A DNA stretch of 27,234 bases from DASRJW01 sp035649435 (GCA_035649435.1 DASRJO010000196.1:1-27234), one strand, 5' to 3'. Shown: positions 8,058-16,391, counted from the first letter of the stretch. Numbers and translations: made by a program. Notes: generated by a model from the sequence alone, not told the origin.

Positions 8058-9608
8058 ATGAATGACACACGACACAGGATGCCGGCAGCTCTGTTGGCGC
8101 TCTGCCTCGCGCTGTCCGTCTGTGCGCTGCCGGCGTTCGCACAGCAGAAAAAGCCCAACATCCTCGTCATCTGGGGTGACGACATCGGCGGGTTCAACGT
8201 CGGCGCCTACAACCACGGCATGATGGGCTACAAGACGCCGAACATCGACCGCATCGCCCGGGAAGGCGCACTGTTCACCGACTGGTATGGGCAACAGAGC
8301 TGCACCGCCGGTCGCGCGGCGTTCATCACTGGGCAATCACCCATTCGCACGGGGCTCACCAAGGTCGGTCTGCCGGGTGCGGCGGAAGGCATGATGAAAG
8401 AGGACCCGACCATCGCCACCTTGCTCAGGGCGCAAGGCTACGTGACCGGGCAATTCGGCAAGAATCACCTCGGCGACCGCGACGAGATGCTGCCGTCGAA
8501 CCACGGCTTCGACGAGTTCTTCGGCAACCTCTACCACCTGAACGCGGAGGAAGAGCCGGAGAATCCCGACTACCCGAAGGATCCGGCCTTCAAGAAGCGT
8601 TTCGGCCCGCGCGGCGTCATTCACAGCTTCGCCGATGGCCGCATCCAGGATACCGGCCCGCTGACAAGGAAACGCATGGAGACGATCGACGAGGAAGTCA
8701 CCGCCAAGGCGCTCGACTTCATGACTCGCGCCAAGCAGGCCGACAAGCCCTTCTTCCTGTGGTGGAACTCCACCCGTATGCACATCTTCACGCACCTCAA
8801 GCCGGCGTCCGTCGGCAAGACGGGCCTGGGAATCTATGCCGATGGCATGACCGAGCACGACGGGCACGTGGGTCAGGTGCTGGCCAAGCTCGAGGAATTG
8901 GGCCTCGCACAGAACACCATCGTCATGTATTCCACTGACAATGGCGCAGAGTTCATGAGCTGGCCCGACGGCGGCTCCACGATGTTCCGCGGCGAGAAGA
9001 ACACGCAGTGGGAGGGCGGCTACCGTGTCCCATGCGCCATCCGCTGGCCCGGTGTCATCCAACCCGGCACGGTCATCAACGACATCGGCGCGCACGAAGA
9101 CATGCTGCCGACATTACTGGCTGCTGCGGGTGACGTCACGGTCAAGGAAGACCTGCTCGAGGGCAGAAAGGTTGGCAAACGGACCTACAAGGTTCATCTC
9201 GACGGCTACAACTTGATGCCCGTGCTCAAGGGCCAGGGCGAGTGGCCGCGCAAGGAGTTCATCTACTGGACCGACGACGGCAGCGTCGCGGCACTGCGTT
9301 ACGGCAACTGGAAGGCCACTTTCCTCCGGCAGAACGCGCATGGATTGCACGTATGGATGGAGCCGTTCGAGAAATTACGTGCCCCGATGCTGACCAATCT
9401 ACGCATGGACCCGTTCGAGCGCGCCTTCGAAGAGGGCATGGACTACAATCGATGGTTCGCCGAGCACATGTTCATGATCGCTCCAGCGGCTGGCTTCGTC
9501 GGCCAGTGGCTGCAGAGCTTCCGCGAGTTCCCCCCGCGCCAGAAGCCCGGCAGCTTCAATCTCGACCACGTGATGCAGGCCGTGACGAGCAACGCCGGCA
9601 AGCAATGA
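8058..9608 (+). CDS. Secreted arylsulfatase (type I sulfatase)
   Basis: About 516-residue hydrolase of sulfate esters, exported by a signal peptide (hydrophobic stretch AALLALCLALSVCALPAFA, probable cut before QQ). The mature protein begins KPNILVIWGDDIG with the two metal-binding Asp residues and contains the sulfatase signature CTAGR, whose Cys (about residue 82) should become formylglycine, followed by AAFITGQ. Later motifs include GQFGKNHLGD, MYSTDNGAEF and the conserved metal-binding D/N. Two ATG codons are adjacent; the second (8058) sits five bases from GGGAG and is preferred over 8055. The gene has its own 100-base upstream spacer and is closed by hairpins, so it is probably monocistronic. 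No formylglycine-generating enzyme is encoded in the window. Confidence 0.93.
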   Translation: MNDTRHRMPAALLALCLALSVCALPAFAQQKKPNILVIWGDDIGGFNVGAYNHGMMGYKTPNIDRIAREGALFTDWYGQQSCTAGRAAFITGQSPIRTGLTKVGLPGAAEGMMKEDPTIATLLRAQGYVTGQFGKNHLGDRDEMLPSNHGFDEFFGNLYHLNAEEEPENPDYPKDPAFKKRFGPRGVIHSFADGRIQDTGPLTRKRMETIDEEVTAKALDFMTRAKQADKPFFLWWNSTRMHIFTHLKPASVGKTGLGIYADGMTEHDGHVGQVLAKLEELGLAQNTIVMYSTDNGAEFMSWPDGGSTMFRGEKNTQWEGGYRVPCAIRWPGVIQPGTVINDIGAHEDMLPTLLAAAGDVTVKEDLLEGRKVGKRTYKVHLDGYNLMPVLKGQGEWPRKEFIYWTDDGSVAALRYGNWKATFLRQNAHGLHVWMEPFEKLRAPMLTNLRMDPFERAFEEGMDYNRWFAEHMFMIAPAAGFVGQWLQSFREFPPRQKPGSFNLDHVMQAVTSNAGKQ

Positions 9609-9610
9609 CT

Positions 9611-9632
9611 CCGAGCCTCGTTCCAGGCTCGG
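9611..9632 (+). terminator. Hairpin immediately after the arylsulfatase gene
   Basis: Perfect 8-bp stem CCGAGCCT/AGGCTCGG with a 6-base loop, starting two bases after the arylsulfatase stop codon. There is no T-run after it, so it is a terminator or mRNA 3'-end stabiliser without the classic U tail. Confidence 0.5.
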
Positions 9633-9672
9633 CCTGCCATGGCGGAGCGGGCCGTAAGGACCGCGGCACATC

Positions 9673-9699
9673 GGGCCGCACCTGATCCGGGTGCGGCCC
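9673..9699 (+). terminator. Second hairpin downstream of the arylsulfatase gene
   Basis: Perfect 10-bp GC-rich stem GGGCCGCACC/GGTGCGGCCC with a 7-base loop. It lies 52 bases before the start of the next gene. No T-run follows. It may act with the first hairpin to separate the arylsulfatase from the downstream gene. Confidence 0.5.
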
Positions 9700-9750
9700 C
9701 ATCGACCGCTGGATGGTTCCAGTAGAATCGCCGGCGAAGGGAGGCAGCCG

Positions 9751-10203
9751 ATGAAGACGACCCCAGCACTCGCACTCGTCCTCCTCCTTGCGCTCATCGG
9801 GTCGGCTGTGAGCGCCGAGAAAGACAAGGACAAGAACAAGTCGAAAGAGAAACGCTTCGAACCCATCGCCAACTTGGACGAGCACGAGCTCGCCGGTCGC
9901 TATGTCGGGATCGAGCCGACATACTTCCTCGAAATCACGGTCAGCGACAATGGACAGATGCAGATCACGAGCTTCGAAGGTGAGCGCCGCGCGGAGCTCG
10001 TCGACATCGTCGTGGACGGCCCGCGTCTCGAGGCAACGCGCGCGTACGAGGACGGCCCCCCCGGAGAGTTCGACGGTGTGTTCGTCGACCGCATCCTGAA
10101 CGGCAAGCGCGACTTCGGCGTGCTCGTGCGCGGCGTCCGCATCGAGCTGGAAGATCTTACCTTGGACCAGATTTTCTATCGCTTCGTCGGCAAGGTCGAG
10201 TAG
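9751..10203 (+). CDS. Small secreted protein of unknown function
   Basis: 150 residues, not recognised as a known family. The open frame reaches back to 9691, but the ATG at 9751 has AAGGGAGG six bases upstream and begins a clear signal peptide (basic start, then ALALVLLLALIGSAVSA), so it is the likely start. After the predicted cut comes a charged linker rich in Lys, Asp and Glu (about residues 22-36), then an approximately 110-residue domain predicted from its pattern to be mostly beta strands, with LAGRYVGIEPTYFLEITV and GEFDGVFVDRIL as characteristic parts. There are no cysteines. The layout resembles small periplasmic beta-barrel or lipocalin-like modules, but I cannot assign a function. 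The stop at 10201-10203 is followed by about 60 bases before the next gene. Confidence 0.7.
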   Translation: MKTTPALALVLLLALIGSAVSAEKDKDKNKSKEKRFEPIANLDEHELAGRYVGIEPTYFLEITVSDNGQMQITSFEGERRAELVDIVVDGPRLEATRAYEDGPPGEFDGVFVDRILNGKRDFGVLVRGVRIELEDLTLDQIFYRFVGKVE

Positions 10204-10263
10204 GCAGACAAACGTGCCGCCGGGACATCGAAAACCGTCTCAATCAAGTTGGGCGACAAGAGT

Positions 10264-10716
10264 ATGAGCTACTGGAAACGTCTACTCAGCGGCATCACGG
10301 GCAAGGCGAAGCAGCGCTTGCCAGATGAAATGGCACTTCTTGGAGCACCACAGCAACTTGTCGAGAAGGTTCGACGCATGTCTGATGAGAAGCAAGAAGA
10401 GGCGTTCGTGTCCTTTGTCGAGGGCAAGCATGCCTGCATGCTCGATTGGAAGGCACAGCGAGGTGACGTCTTCAATGAGGTCGTCCCGCTTCTGACAGTC
10501 GAAGAGAAAGAAGCACTTCCAGATCAAGCGCAATGTCCGGACGACGCCGGCGGTACAATCGCGCTGCTTCGTCAGGCTATCTCCCCGGCTGGGAGAACAT
10601 TGGTTCAAACGGAATCTCTCGGAGACTTCAGCTTTCTGATCGTCGTTTCAAAGGACAAGGAGCAAGAATTCAAACGGGTTGTCGGTCCATGGCTCATCAG
10701 CGGCGAAAACGCGTAG
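10264..10716 (+). CDS. Hypothetical cytosolic protein, lower GC than its surroundings
   Basis: 150 residues from the ATG at 10264 (an upstream in-frame TTG at 10249 is also possible). I do not recognise a family. No signal peptide or membrane segment is visible. The N-terminal half is helical and charged (KAKQRLPDE, VEKVRRMSDEKQEEAF), the C-terminal half ends with a probable strand FSFLIVVSKD and EFKRVVGPWLIS. Base and codon use differ from neighbours: many AAG, GAA, CTT and ACA codons and a clearly lower third-position GC. The ribosome site is weak. The composition and the isolated position between unrelated genes suggest an acquired gene or a lineage-specific orphan. It converges with the kinase gene, 45 bases away. 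Confidence 0.6.
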   Translation: MSYWKRLLSGITGKAKQRLPDEMALLGAPQQLVEKVRRMSDEKQEEAFVSFVEGKHACMLDWKAQRGDVFNEVVPLLTVEEKEALPDQAQCPDDAGGTIALLRQAISPAGRTLVQTESLGDFSFLIVVSKDKEQEFKRVVGPWLISGENA

Positions 10717-10761
10717 TCAAGTTGGAGCGTCGCAGAGGTCGCGTCATCGCTTCGTGGACTC

Positions 10762-12126
10762 TCATTCCCAACCGCGCACGCGCCCTGCCTGCTCGATCCA
10801 CTTGCGCATCATGGGTCCATGCGCCTCCTCCAACGTCTTCAACTTCACATAGCGGCTCCGGTCGACGGTTCCATGGGGCGGCGGCGAGTCGAAGTCCGCG
10901 CCGCCGAAGAACTCGACGTTCACGGAGACGATGTAGGCCGCCACGGTGATGATCCATCCCTGTTCCGGCAACCCGTAGAACGGGCGCCTCCACTTGATGG
11001 CGTATTGAAGACCGGGGAGGGTCCGGATCAATTCGTCCACCTGTTGGACGATGGGACGCATGTCGGGATTCACACGTTGGATCCAATCCTCGATGGCCGC
11101 GCGGTTGTCCGTGGCCGCGGGCGCCTTCTTGGCCGTGTTGGGCTTGCGTGGCTTCGCCATCGCGAGGTCTGCCACCACCTCTTGGACCGATCGATAGCGG
11201 TCCTCGGGATTCATGGACAGACACTTCTGGACAAGCTTCGCAAAGCGCTCCGGTACCTCGGGGTTGAGGGCGCGAACCGATGGTGCTTCGTGCTGGACGC
11301 GCTGCATCATCACTTCGTAACTGGAGGCGCCCTGGAAGGGAAGCTTGCCGATGAGCATCTGAAAGAACATCACACCGAGCGCGTAGATGTCGGTGCGCGA
11401 GTCGACCTGCTGGCCGCGAACCTGCTCGGGAGACATATAGTCCGGCGTGCCCATGACCGCGCCGGAGGCGGCGAGACTGGACTGGTGCGAGCTTCGAGCC
11501 AGGCCGAAGTCGGTCACGTAAGCGTGGCCGGCTTGGTCGACCATGACGTTCTGCGGCTTGAGATCGCGATGGAGGACGCCTTGCTCGTGCGCGGCGGCGA
11601 CCCCTTCGCAGATCTGCAGAAAGATGCCGACGGCCCGATCTACTGGAAGCGGACCTTCGCGACGGAGAAGATGAGCCAGGTCCTCGCCATCGACGTACTG
11701 CATCGTCAGGAACTTGACCCCCTCGCTTTCGCCGAGGTCATAGACCCTGAGGACGTTTCGATGTGTGACGATGCTGGAAAGCTGGATCTCGCGCTTGAAG
11801 CTCTCCTGGACCAGTGGATTCTCATCCATCTCTGAACTGATGAGTTTGAGGGACACGTCGCGTTCCAACTCGCGATCATGGACGCGGTAGACGGCGCCCA
11901 TTCCTCCGCGACCGAGGAAGGTCACGACGCGGTAGCGCTTGCCGATCTCGAAGCCGATCGGCAGAGTGAGTGATTCCCTTCGGCGTCGCCATTCGCCGAG
12001 GTTTTCTGCTCTCGGTCCGGAGGACGGTGCGGGCAAGGTGGGCGCATCGGAGAAAAGGTCGGCTCCACAGCTCGCGCAGATTTCCGCCGCGTCCGTGTTG
12101 ATGCTCCCGCAGCGAGGGCAGATCAT
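10762..12126 (-). CDS. Ser/Thr protein kinase with N-terminal zinc ribbon and C-terminal DUF1801 domain
   Basis: 454 residues from the ATG at 12126, which has GGAG five bases upstream; the frame continues to 12258 but the zinc ribbon starts exactly at this Met. Order: zinc ribbon C3-x2-C6 and C17-x2-C20; linker; Hanks-type kinase at about 65-325 with GRGGMGAVY, K94, E113, HRDLKPQN with catalytic D188, DFG at 206-208 and MSPEQ; a Lys/Ala linker at about 325-345; then a DUF1801 (YdhG-like) domain at about 346-454 recognisable from YAIKWRRPFYG and the closing MMRKWIEQA. There is no transmembrane segment, so the kinase is soluble, unlike many PknB relatives. The DUF1801 fold is frataxin-like, and its biochemical role is unclear. 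It lies downstream of glcF on the same strand with a likely own promoter. Confidence 0.93.
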   Translation of the reverse strand: MICPRCGSINTDAAEICASCGADLFSDAPTLPAPSSGPRAENLGEWRRRRESLTLPIGFEIGKRYRVVTFLGRGGMGAVYRVHDRELERDVSLKLISSEMDENPLVQESFKREIQLSSIVTHRNVLRVYDLGESEGVKFLTMQYVDGEDLAHLLRREGPLPVDRAVGIFLQICEGVAAAHEQGVLHRDLKPQNVMVDQAGHAYVTDFGLARSSHQSSLAASGAVMGTPDYMSPEQVRGQQVDSRTDIYALGVMFFQMLIGKLPFQGASSYEVMMQRVQHEAPSVRALNPEVPERFAKLVQKCLSMNPEDRYRSVQEVVADLAMAKPRKPNTAKKAPAATDNRAAIEDWIQRVNPDMRPIVQQVDELIRTLPGLQYAIKWRRPFYGLPEQGWIITVAAYIVSVNVEFFGGADFDSPPPHGTVDRSRYVKLKTLEEAHGPMMRKWIEQAGRVRGWE

Positions 12127-12158
12127 GCATGCTCCAGCGGATGGCAGTGGTGGAAACG

Positions 12159-12167
12159 ATTCTAGCA
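12159..12167 (-). promoter_or_regulatory. Possible extended -10 promoter of the kinase gene
   Basis: On the minus strand TGC-TAGAAT forms an extended -10 element about 33 bases before the kinase ATG. A TTGACT lies further upstream, but at 25 bases it is too far for a standard -35. The position in the 135-base gap between glcF and the kinase suggests independent kinase expression. Confidence 0.35.
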
Positions 12168-12261
12168 ATTTTGTCGCCGGTGAGCCCGAAGTCAAGTGAC
12201 CCCGCCTCGCGCCTCCTGGCTGATGCACGACAAGAGAGGTTGGGGATTCGACCATCATCGC

Positions 12262-13599
12262 TCAAGCATCGATGGGACCCGGCCCGTAGGCTGCGGCGAG
12301 TAGCTGCATCGGGTGCACGACGCGGACGTGCTCGAGATGGGGCTCGGTGCGGGCTGCCTGTTGCAAGCCGGATCGAATCTGCAGGATGCAGCCGGCGTTG
12401 CCTGTCGCCACGGTATCGGCGCCGCTTGCGGCGATGTGGCGGATCTTCTCTTGCAGGATCGCGCGCGCCAATTCGGGATGCGCCAGGTTGTAGACGCCGG
12501 CGCTGCCGCAGCAGCGATCGGCTTCGGCGAGCGTCACGATCTCCACGCCGGGGATCGCGGCCAGAATGCGTTTCGGTGCGGCCGAGACCCCCTGACCGTG
12601 CAGCAGATGGCAGGGTTCATCGTAGGCCACACGTGCTCGCACCGGATGCTCTGGCCCGACAAGACCGAGCGTATCCAGGAACTCGCTGATGTCGCGCACG
12701 CTGGCGGCGAACTCCTGTGCCGGCGCGGCGAGATTCGGGATCTCGTGCGCTACTTGCCCGTACTCCTTGAGCGTCGAGCCGCAGCCCGCCGCGTTCACGA
12801 TCACGGCGTCGAAATCCGCGCGCGGCGAGAATGCAGCGAGATTGCGCTCGAGGAGGCGCAGGCCTTGAGGCCGATAGCCGAGATGAAAATGCAGCGCGCC
12901 GCAACAAGTCTGCTCCGGGGGGGTCACCACCTCGCAGCCATTGTGTCGCAACGCCGCAATCGAAGATGTCTGCACTTCGGGGAGGAATTCCGGCGCCACG
13001 CAGCCGCGCAAGAACAGCACACGGGCGCGGCGCTTCCCCACCGCCGGCAACATTGCGGGCCAGCCACGACGCTCTTTGGTGGCTGGCACGCGTGGGGCGA
13101 GCGCTGCCTGTGCGTCGAGTCCGAGAAGGCGCAAGAGTCCGCTGCGCTGAGCCAGTTTGTCCATTCGGGTCGCCTGGACGAAGCGCAGCATTTGCACGAA
13201 TCGGTGCAAGCGGCCGCGCGACGGGAGAACATGCAGCAGCAGCCATCGTCCGACCGTGCCGGCGAAGGATGCGCTCTTCTCCGGTGACGACGTGGCCGAA
13301 TCGCGCAACAGCGCACGAAACTCCTCCATCATGACGCCGAAGCGCACCCCCGACGGGCAGGCGGTTTCGCAGGCGCGGCAGACGAGGCATAGATCCAGAT
13401 GCTCCGCGAATGCCGGGGTCACGGCTTGCCGACCCTCTTCGTGCGCGCGCATCAAGTAGATGCGGCCACGCGGCGAGTCCGCTTCGTTGCCCAGATGGAG
13501 ATACGTCGGACAGACTGGCAAGCACAGTCCGCAATGCACGCAGTCGCGCGCAATGTCGTAGCGGCTCTTCGTTTCGGCGCGATCCATAGCGGGAGTCAT
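12262..13599 (-). CDS. glcF: Glycolate oxidase iron-sulfur subunit GlcF
   Basis: 445-residue electron-transfer subunit of the membrane-associated glycolate oxidase, which passes electrons from the flavin subunits towards quinone. The N-terminus holds two ferredoxin-type 4Fe-4S motifs: CVHCGLCLPVCP (C20, C23, C26, C30) and CLVCRACETACP (C71, C74, C77, C81). The remainder carries two CCG (heterodisulfide-reductase-like) domains with motifs CCGALHFH and CCGSAG. The frame runs back to 13818, but the ATG at 13599 overlaps the glcE stop as ATGA and directly precedes the family match, so I use it. It is the last gene of glcDEF. No malate synthase or other glycolate genes are in the window. Confidence 0.95.
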   Translation of the reverse strand: MTPAMDRAETKSRYDIARDCVHCGLCLPVCPTYLHLGNEADSPRGRIYLMRAHEEGRQAVTPAFAEHLDLCLVCRACETACPSGVRFGVMMEEFRALLRDSATSSPEKSASFAGTVGRWLLLHVLPSRGRLHRFVQMLRFVQATRMDKLAQRSGLLRLLGLDAQAALAPRVPATKERRGWPAMLPAVGKRRARVLFLRGCVAPEFLPEVQTSSIAALRHNGCEVVTPPEQTCCGALHFHLGYRPQGLRLLERNLAAFSPRADFDAVIVNAAGCGSTLKEYGQVAHEIPNLAAPAQEFAASVRDISEFLDTLGLVGPEHPVRARVAYDEPCHLLHGQGVSAAPKRILAAIPGVEIVTLAEADRCCGSAGVYNLAHPELARAILQEKIRHIAASGADTVATGNAGCILQIRSGLQQAARTEPHLEHVRVVHPMQLLAAAYGPGPIDA

Positions 13600-14837
13600 G
13601 ATTCGCCCTCCGCGTGCGCGAAGAGCGCTGGACGCAACCGGCTCTCGGGATCGAAAAGCGCTTTGAGCTCGAATTGCAACGCCGGCAATTGCGCCGGCGG
13701 CGCGAGCCATTCGCCCCCGGGATCCTCGATCCGGCGCAGGCTTCCGCCGCACGTAGCGAGCCGCTGTTGCAGTGCCTCGAGGCTCGACGCCTGCGCGCGT
13801 GGCAACTGCACGCTGCATGTGCCGACGCCGAATAATGCCACGGCACTCGTGTCATTGCCGCACGTGTCGGCGACCGCCGTGAGCAGATCGCAGACCCCGA
13901 CCGGGAGGCTCGCAAGCTGCAACACCATCGCGTCGGGGCGCGGCTCGGCATGGCGCTCCACCGCTTCCCATGTGTCTGCTGCAGCCGCCAACACTTCCCC
14001 ACCCCACTCCCGAGCGCATGCTTCGGCCTGCGCACGCACGACGGACTCGCGGCCTTCGAAGCGTGCGAGCAGTTGCACGTTGCCATGAACTCCTGGGGAG
14101 TGGACGACGACGAGCGCGGCCGGTCGCAAGGTGCCGCGATGCGTGGTCAATAACTTGTTCCGAGCCGATTCGAGTGGCAGCCGGACTTGCACGACGGCGC
14201 TCGCTTCGGGACACGGAACTAGGCGCACGTTGATCTCGGTGAACATGGCCAGCGATCCCATGGAGCCGACATAGAGCTTGGGCAAGTCGTAGCCGCTCAC
14301 GTTCTTCACCACTTTACCGCCGCTTCGCGTCATCGATCCATCGGCGTGCACGACCTTGCAACCGAGAACGGCATCGCGCAGCGTCCCCGTGCTCGCGCGA
14401 CACGAACCGCTGCGATTGGCCGCGCACGCACCACCCAGGGTTGCAGCGACACCCGGCCATGGCGACGGCGCCAGCCGCTGTCCAGCCGCACCGGAGCGGC
14501 GCGCGATCTCGTGCAACGTGACTCCGGCTTCCGCCGCCATGGTGAGATCTTCCGGCTCGTACTCGAGCACGCAGTTCAGCCGGCGCAGCGAAAGGACGAA
14601 ATCGATCGCGCCGGGCACGCCACCGACATGCAGATGCTCCATCGACCCGGCCGGCAGCACACGCAGCCGCTCGCGCGCCGCGAAGCGCAGACACTCTTGC
14701 ACCTGTTCCACGTCCTGCGGCAACGCGACTGTTGTCCCCACCGGCAAGAAACCTGCGAAGGCCGCGGATGGTGGTTGCCATGCTTCGACGGCACCGGCTC
14801 CGAGAAGTCCCTCCAAGCGCTCGCGATCGAAGCTCAT
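13596..14837 (-). CDS. glcE: Glycolate oxidase FAD-binding subunit GlcE
   Basis: 413 residues, the second flavoprotein-like subunit of glycolate oxidase. The PCMH-type FAD-binding region spans about residues 30-220, with VLPAGSMEHLHVGG in place of the stronger glycine-rich motif of GlcD, followed by EPEDLTMAAEAGVTL, PGVAATLGGACAANRSG and GGKVVKNVSGYDLPKLYVGS, all typical of GlcE. The C-terminus has the KALFDPESRLRP closing motif. The ATG at 14837 overlaps the glcD stop as ATGA; the longer frame to 15347 lies inside glcD and is not used. Function needs GlcD and GlcF as partners. Confidence 0.94.
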   Translation of the reverse strand: MSFDRERLEGLLGAGAVEAWQPPSAAFAGFLPVGTTVALPQDVEQVQECLRFAARERLRVLPAGSMEHLHVGGVPGAIDFVLSLRRLNCVLEYEPEDLTMAAEAGVTLHEIARRSGAAGQRLAPSPWPGVAATLGGACAANRSGSCRASTGTLRDAVLGCKVVHADGSMTRSGGKVVKNVSGYDLPKLYVGSMGSLAMFTEINVRLVPCPEASAVVQVRLPLESARNKLLTTHRGTLRPAALVVVHSPGVHGNVQLLARFEGRESVVRAQAEACAREWGGEVLAAAADTWEAVERHAEPRPDAMVLQLASLPVGVCDLLTAVADTCGNDTSAVALFGVGTCSVQLPRAQASSLEALQQRLATCGGSLRRIEDPGGEWLAPPAQLPALQFELKALFDPESRLRPALFAHAEGES

Positions 14838-16300
14838 CGCTCCTCCACCGCACCTCGGCGCGGGGGCGCAGCCGTTGCATCCAAGGTCAAAGTGCGCCCG
14901 CGGGCCTCGATGCACGAGCGCGCTGCCGGCAGCACCTTCTCGGGGTTGCACAGGCGTCGCGGGTCCCAGAGATCCCGTACGCGCAGCATGAGGTCGAGAT
15001 CGGGCGGATCGAAGAGAAGCGGCATGAGGTCGCGTTTCTCGACGCCGATGCCGTGCTCGCCGCTCAGAGCCCCGCCGCACTCGATGCACAGGCGCAGGAT
15101 CTCCTCGCCGGCGGCCATCACGCGCCGGGCGGCTTCCGGATCGCGACCGTCGTACGAGATGTTCGGATGCAGATTGCCATCGCCGGCGTGGAAGACGTTG
15201 GACAAGGTCACGCCATACTTCTCGCGTACGCGGTACACCTGTTCCAGGATCCATTGCAGCTTGTGCCGCGGCACCACGCCGTCCATGACCAGCAGGTCGG
15301 TATCGATGCGTCCCATGGCACCAAAAGCGCCCTTCCGTCCCTTCCACAGCCGCGCCCGGGCCACCGCATCGCGCGCTTCTTCCAAGGTCAGCGCACCCCG
15401 CGCGCGGCAGATCGCGGCAACCTCGACGGCCGCCAGCTCGACTTCCGCTTCGAGACCATCGAGCTCGACCAACAGCACGGCATCCGCATCGCGCGGGTAG
15501 CCGGCGGCGTAGACCGACGATTCGACGGCGGCGATCGTCAGGTGGTCGAGGATCTCGAGCGCCGAAGGATCGAGCCCGCGCGCGACGATGTCCGATACGG
15601 TGGCGCAGGCATCGGTCATGCGCGCGTAGGATGCGAGGAACGTGCGCACGCTCTCGGGCTGTTTGTCGAGCCGCACCGTGATCGCCGTCGCGATCCCGAT
15701 CGTGCCTTCGCTGCCGACGAAGAGACCGACGAGATCGTAACCGGGCGCATCCGGCTCCGGGCCGCCGAGCTCGACCACTTCACCGCTCGGCAACACCACT
15801 TCGAGGCCGAGGATGTGCCGCGTGGTCATCCCGTGCTTCAAGCAGTGCGGCCCGCCGGCGTTCTCTGCCACGTTGCCGCCGATCGTGCACGCCATCTGGC
15901 TCGACGGATCCGGCGCATAGTAGTAGCCCTCGGCCGCTACGGCCTGGCTCAGGTGCAGGTTCACCAAGCCGGGCTGCACCACCGCGAAGAGGTTGTCGAG
16001 ATCGATGTGCAGGATGCGCCGCATGCGCGCCATCTCGACGATCAGGCACTGCTCCACCGGCTTGGCGCCGCCGGAAAGGCCCGTGCCGGCACCCCGGGGC
16101 ACGAACGGAACACCATGACGCTGGCAAGTGCGCACGATGGCAGCCACTTCCGCCGTCGTTTCGGGGAAAGCCACCGCGAGTGGCACGGTCTTGAACATGG
16201 TCAAAGCGTCGCACTCGTAGACGATGAGATCTTCCGGACGATGGTGCAGCCGCGCACCAAGAAGTTGCGTCAGATCCTGCAGGAAGCTTGTGGTGCTCAT
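14834..16300 (-). CDS. glcD: Glycolate oxidase subunit GlcD (FAD-linked)
   Basis: 488-residue catalytic flavoprotein oxidising glycolate (and often D-lactate) to glyoxylate (pyruvate). The FAD-binding PCMH domain at about 35-220 contains FVPRGAGTGLSGGA (67-80) and GGNVAENAGGPHCLKHG; the C-terminal FAD-oxidase domain contains NVFHAGDGNLHP and CGGALSGEHGIGVEKRD, both strongly conserved in GlcD and D-lactate dehydrogenases. It is the first gene of the operon, and glcE and glcF follow with 4-base overlaps. The ATG at 16300 has no Shine-Dalgarno sequence, and a TAGAAT lies only 15 bases upstream, so the mRNA leader may be very short. Glycolate use rather than lactate is inferred from the three-subunit arrangement. 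Confidence 0.95.
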   Translation of the reverse strand: MSTTSFLQDLTQLLGARLHHRPEDLIVYECDALTMFKTVPLAVAFPETTAEVAAIVRTCQRHGVPFVPRGAGTGLSGGAKPVEQCLIVEMARMRRILHIDLDNLFAVVQPGLVNLHLSQAVAAEGYYYAPDPSSQMACTIGGNVAENAGGPHCLKHGMTTRHILGLEVVLPSGEVVELGGPEPDAPGYDLVGLFVGSEGTIGIATAITVRLDKQPESVRTFLASYARMTDACATVSDIVARGLDPSALEILDHLTIAAVESSVYAAGYPRDADAVLLVELDGLEAEVELAAVEVAAICRARGALTLEEARDAVARARLWKGRKGAFGAMGRIDTDLLVMDGVVPRHKLQWILEQVYRVREKYGVTLSNVFHAGDGNLHPNISYDGRDPEAARRVMAAGEEILRLCIECGGALSGEHGIGVEKRDLMPLLFDPPDLDLMLRVRDLWDPRRLCNPEKVLPAARSCIEARGRTLTLDATAAPPRRGAVEER

Positions 16301-16315
16301 GGTCGCATCGCGTGC

Positions 16316-16321
16316 ATTCTA
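16316..16321 (-). promoter_or_regulatory. Possible -10 element of the glcDEF operon
   Basis: TAGAAT on the minus strand ends 15 bases before the glcD ATG; TTGCGG 18 bases further upstream is a weak -35. Transcription would start about 9 bases before the ATG, leaving almost no room for a ribosome binding site. Confidence 0.4.
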
Positions 16322-16356
16322 CGATTCCTGACCCTCGTGCCGCAAACATGGCGACA

Positions 16357-16385
16357 GCGACACACCCGCACACGGATGCTATGCT
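16357..16385 (+). promoter_or_regulatory. Possible leaderless promoter of the MFS gene
   Basis: GCGACA at 16357-16362 and TATGCT at 16380-16385 are separated by 17 bases. The -10 ends six bases before the ATG at 16392, so the predicted first base of the RNA is at or next to the start codon. No Shine-Dalgarno sequence is present. Confidence 0.4.
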
Positions 16386-16391
16386 GGCGTC

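Noticed and set aside
12127..12258. Extended N-terminus of the kinase from the upstream ATG
   Set aside because: The zinc ribbon begins exactly at the Met at 12126, which has a good ribosome site; the extra 44 residues are low-complexity.
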